Positions 19,262 to 21,496 of a stretch of 21,496 nucleotides of DNA are shown here, in pieces. Source of the DNA: Gnetum montanum (lineage: Eukaryota > Streptophyta > Gnetopsida > Gnetales > Gnetaceae). Made by a program: the position numbers and the translations under genes. The stretch is taken from the NCBI GenBank assembly GCA_015680685.1, contig MNCI01020094.1:705290-726785 (forward strand). The letters are read 5' to 3'. Position 1 is the first letter of the stretch. Each line of letters opens with the position of its first letter. A model generated the notes under the pieces. The model had not been told where the DNA came from. It made no database searches and worked only from the letters and a program-made list of their open reading frames with translations.

Positions 19262-19975
19262 GATGGTAGCATACCCCCTATAGTTAGTGTTTCTAACAAG
19301 CATGGATAATGTATTTGAACTATGTGTCTATCTTGATAACATTTTTGATAACATGCCTCTATTTTGATAGTGTATTGGTAGTTTAGGCTAGGATTTACAC
19401 TGGCATAACATATTTGATAGTGTTTTGGGATTGGTAGTGGAACCCATAGGTAACGTATTTGTCATTATGATAACGTTTTCCACTAAAGAGCAACATTTTC
19501 CATAGTTTACACCAAAGTTTACATTGTGACAATGTAATTGAGCTTGGCTTAGGATTTATATCAATATATCCCTAGGGTTTAGCAATGTATTACTTCTAGC
19601 TTAGCATTTCCAAAGATTTTGAGGTAACATTAACAACACAAAGCAAGGGAAGAAAATATTGTCAATGCTTTTAGCATCCAAGGCTAGGAGAGAAGCAACA
19701 TTTTTGGCACAGAGGCTAGGGAGGGTAGCATTTTTTGATCATTTACACTAGAGCAATGTAAATCCTAGCATTCTTGAGAATTCAATGAAAGCCAAGAAAG
19801 TAGTGTATACTATCATGCTTGGTGTGTGTCAAAAAGGTAAGCAGTGTTTTCAATTTTTATGCTTAGATGGTAGTGTATTCTAGCTTCTCTGTCGGTCCCA
19901 TGACCCAATGTATTTGAGCTTATTACCTAGAAAGGCAATGTTTTTCATTTCCAACTCTGGAAAGGTAGTGTTGGC
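19262..19975 (+). repeat. Field of about 25 degenerate short motifs
   Basis: A motif like G-N-(T/C)-A-(A/G)-(C/T)-(A/G)-T-T/A-TT recurs through the stretch. Examples start near 19304, 19335, 19347, 19366, 19403, 19416, 19449, 19469, 19488, 19528, 19581, 19623, 19693, 19724, 19751, 19799, 19841, 19869, 19905, 19934 and 19964. Mean spacing is about 29 nt but irregular. A second phrase, GGCT-(T)-AGGA, accompanies it several times. It resembles an ancient, strongly decayed minisatellite. No coding frame explains it. Confidence 0.5.
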
Positions 19976-20961
19976 ACATTTTGGCCATTTCATGGAACAG
20001 GTTGGCATGATAAAACTGGTTAAAAGTTTTTGCAATTTGATAGTTGAAAAAGTTGTAGGCGATCCCAAGGTGCACCGAAACCCTACACAAAATTGCTACC
20101 AGATGAACTGAAACAACATGGATGATGTATACATTTTCTTTCAAAATGATCAACATAGGGGCACTACTCTTTAATCACCATGGCCTGAAAATGTGAACAG
20201 TGAGTTTATTTCATTGCTTTATTTCTATCATGGAGAAGATGGACAAGGAATTGCATATGAGATGCTACAAACAAGGTTCTATAAATGACATATCCTACAC
20301 ATTCAAGAAGTGCATGTCAAAAGGGCTTCTCCATTACTGCCTTTAGTATATCCATTGGCAATGTAGACAAAAAATTGCAAAAGATGATTGGGTTTGCAGA
20401 GAATATGCAGGTGGTACACAAACTTCAATGATCCTGGCTGCACAAGATAAACAAATTCCTGTGGTGCTAGTGGTGGCATTTCTGATCCAATCAGCCAACA
20501 CCAAACCATGAAATTTTAGAATTTTTCTTGCGGGCATGAACAAATCCTATGGATCACTTTAATGGGCTATGAGTTGTGATAATTGACCTTAATCGCCGCC
20601 CATTATGCTTAAGTTGAATGTATAAACCTGCAACTTCGAGAAGGAGAACTCAAATTTCGGCATGAGAAATTTTAAGTACATAGACGCCATCAAAGTTGCA
20701 GTGGAGGAAGAGTGTCTAGAAATTGTTTCCTGCATCGACATTATCATACTTGCAAAAGAGAGAAACATGGATGGCCACTTATGCCAACAAAAATAGCAGA
20801 TCAGAGCAAGCAAAACCACAGGGTCTTGAATAAAGTAGCAGCATTTCAACATGGGGATCAACATCAATACGATGTTGGTGCCTCATCAACAATAGTGCAA
20901 GAGAGAGACAGCAAGCCAAAGCTCGGCATTTTTCTTCTTCTTTCCTTGGCCTGCAGAAATC
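19976..20961. other. Unassigned interval before the cyclophilin island
   Basis: No domain was recognised on either strand. Open frames overlap one another on both strands and none has a clear motif. TATAAA at 20621-20626 is a possible but distant promoter element for the gene at 21237. GC and CpG content rise from about 20870. Confidence 0.35.
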
Positions 20962-21048
20962 ATGGTGGTTGCTCTGGTTTTCTTGTTGTTGTGCGTGTTT
21001 CTGGTCTGGTCCAGGGTTTTGGCGAAAATGAAGGAGGACTATGCGTGA
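20962..21048 (+). CDS. Possible 28-residue membrane micropeptide (uORF)
   Basis: ATG at 20962 in context AATCATGG starts 28 codons ending TGA. Residues 2-16 are strongly hydrophobic (MVVALVFLLLCVFLVW) and the rest is basic/acidic, so the product would look like a one-helix membrane peptide. It lies about 190 nt before the cyclophilin start and could be an upstream ORF of that transcript. Length alone does not exclude chance, and no family was recognised. Confidence 0.25.
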   Translation: MVVALVFLLLCVFLVWSRVLAKMKEDYA

Positions 21049-21085
21049 GTGGAGAACAGCCATGGCAGATGCGGAAGATGCAGAG

Positions 21086-21139
21086 CAGTGGCACCAGCAT
21101 GACACGCAGTCGCAGTGGCACCAACATGACACGTGGTCA
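21086..21139 (+). repeat. 27-bp tandem repeat upstream of the cyclophilin gene
   Basis: Two 27-nt units (21086-21112 and 21113-21139) share CAGTGGCACCA(A/G)CATGACACG and differ at about four positions. A third start, CAGCGG, follows. The unit is a multiple of three, so the open frame through it (20712-21176) repeats nine residues. The second unit creates a perfect CACGTG G-box. Confidence 0.8.
21130..21135. promoter_or_regulatory. G-box CACGTG
   Basis: CACGTG, extended to ACACGTGG, is the classic plant bZIP/bHLH target. It lies 102 nt before the chosen start codon, within the 27-bp repeat. Regulation through it is inference. Confidence 0.4.
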
Positions 21140-21236
21140 CAGCGGTCAGAAGAGGGGGCCTCCGAAACAACACTGAGAACCGAAAATACGACAAAAAAAA
21201 ATGAAATGCCTGCAACAGAAAATAGCCAGGACAAGG

Positions 21237-21496
21237 ATGCGCAACCCTAGGTGCTTTCTTGATATCGTCGTTGGCGGCGAACCGAAGGGCCGCATTATTG
21301 CTGAACTCTTCAGCGATGTCGTCCTAAAGACGGCCGAGAACTTCTGCACACTGTGCACCGGAGAGAAAGGCATCGACCCTAACACTGGAGTTCTGCTTCA
21401 CTACAAGGGTGTTAAATTTCATCGAGTGATCAAAAGCTTTATGATCCAAGGAGGGGATATCTCTGCTCACAATGGCACCAGAGGTGAATCTATTTA
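21237..21496 (+). CDS. CYP40: Cyclophilin-40 peptidyl-prolyl cis-trans isomerase, N-terminal part
   Basis: 86 codons, open to the window edge. The enzyme catalyses cis-trans isomerisation of peptide bonds before proline. In plants CYP40 carries a C-terminal TPR domain that binds Hsp90 and supports ARGONAUTE loading (known for SQUINT in Arabidopsis). The visible part starts [13 protein letters not shown] and includes TAENF, CTGEKG and the plant/CYP40-type loop [11 protein letters not shown] (48-58). It continues with FHRVI and FMIQGGD. Residues R63, F68, M69 and Q71 match active-site R55, F60, M61 and Q63 of human cyclophilin A. Two conserved positions differ: Cys37 for Arg in NFR, and Arg82 for Gly in GTGG. 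An in-frame ATG at 21201 would add 12 residues; 21237 fits the family better, and an in-frame TGA at 21174-21176 bounds both. The TPR part is outside the window, so a truncated or pseudogene copy cannot be excluded. Confidence 0.85.
   Translation, partial: MRNPRCFLDIVVGGEPKGRIIAELFSDVVLKTAENFCTLCTGEKGIDPNTGVLLHYKGVKFHRVIKSFMIQGGDISAHNGTRGESI

Noticed and set aside
19262-19975. CRISPR array
   Set aside because: The motifs are short, degenerate and irregularly spaced, and the genome is eukaryotic.
20779-21234. 151-codon open frame on the minus strand
   Set aside because: It overlaps the cyclophilin leader antisense, shares the CpG-rich composition that lengthens frames in general, and shows no motif. 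It is treated as a shadow of the GC-richer DNA.

Overview
This is plant nuclear DNA: AT-rich, gene-poor and filled with old, broken Ty3/gypsy LTR-retrotransposon sequence. Two short CpG-richer islands carry the only credible protein genes. The low gene density, the strong decay of the elements and the plant-type cyclophilin-40 at the right edge suggest a large seed-plant genome, perhaps a gymnosperm. The organism is an inference, not something I can prove from the sequence. Single N bases at 6935, 15404 and 15485 mark assembly joins.

Left part (1-5600, + strand): positions 361-545 are a relic of the stretch that follows pol in the larger element further right. A composite LTR-ORF-LTR structure follows at 2211-5594. 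Two related LTRs (about 2282-3105 and 4710-5594), each with a TATA box and an AATAAA signal at matching spacing, flank a decayed ORF whose middle looks like a coiled coil. No gag, pol or primer-binding site lies between them.

Middle (5600-9775): mostly unrecognised sequence with a degenerate G-rich repeat (6641-6897), a perfect short palindrome (7618-7638) and three tRNA-like, SINE-type promoter heads. At 8530-9030 there is an intact 166-codon gene for a probable secreted protein of unknown family, inside a CpG-rich island of about 8.3-9.6 kb.

Right-middle (9776-17650, - strand): a larger Ty3/gypsy relative, read right to left. It holds an LTR fragment, reverse transcriptase (FMDD), RNase H, integrase (zinc finger and D-x35-E still visible), a T-rich spacer, a second copy of the same coiled-coil ORF, a conserved pre-LTR tail and a third LTR. 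The ORF therefore lies between integrase and the 3' LTR, where env-like genes lie in some plant gypsy elements. The two copies align along most of their length in spite of many stops, which suggests it was once a real element protein. Gag and protease are missing.

Right end (17650-21496): unrecognised AT-rich DNA, a field of about 25 degenerate short motifs (19262-19975), then a CpG-richer segment leading into the first 86 codons of a cyclophilin-40 peptidyl-prolyl isomerase gene that runs off the window.
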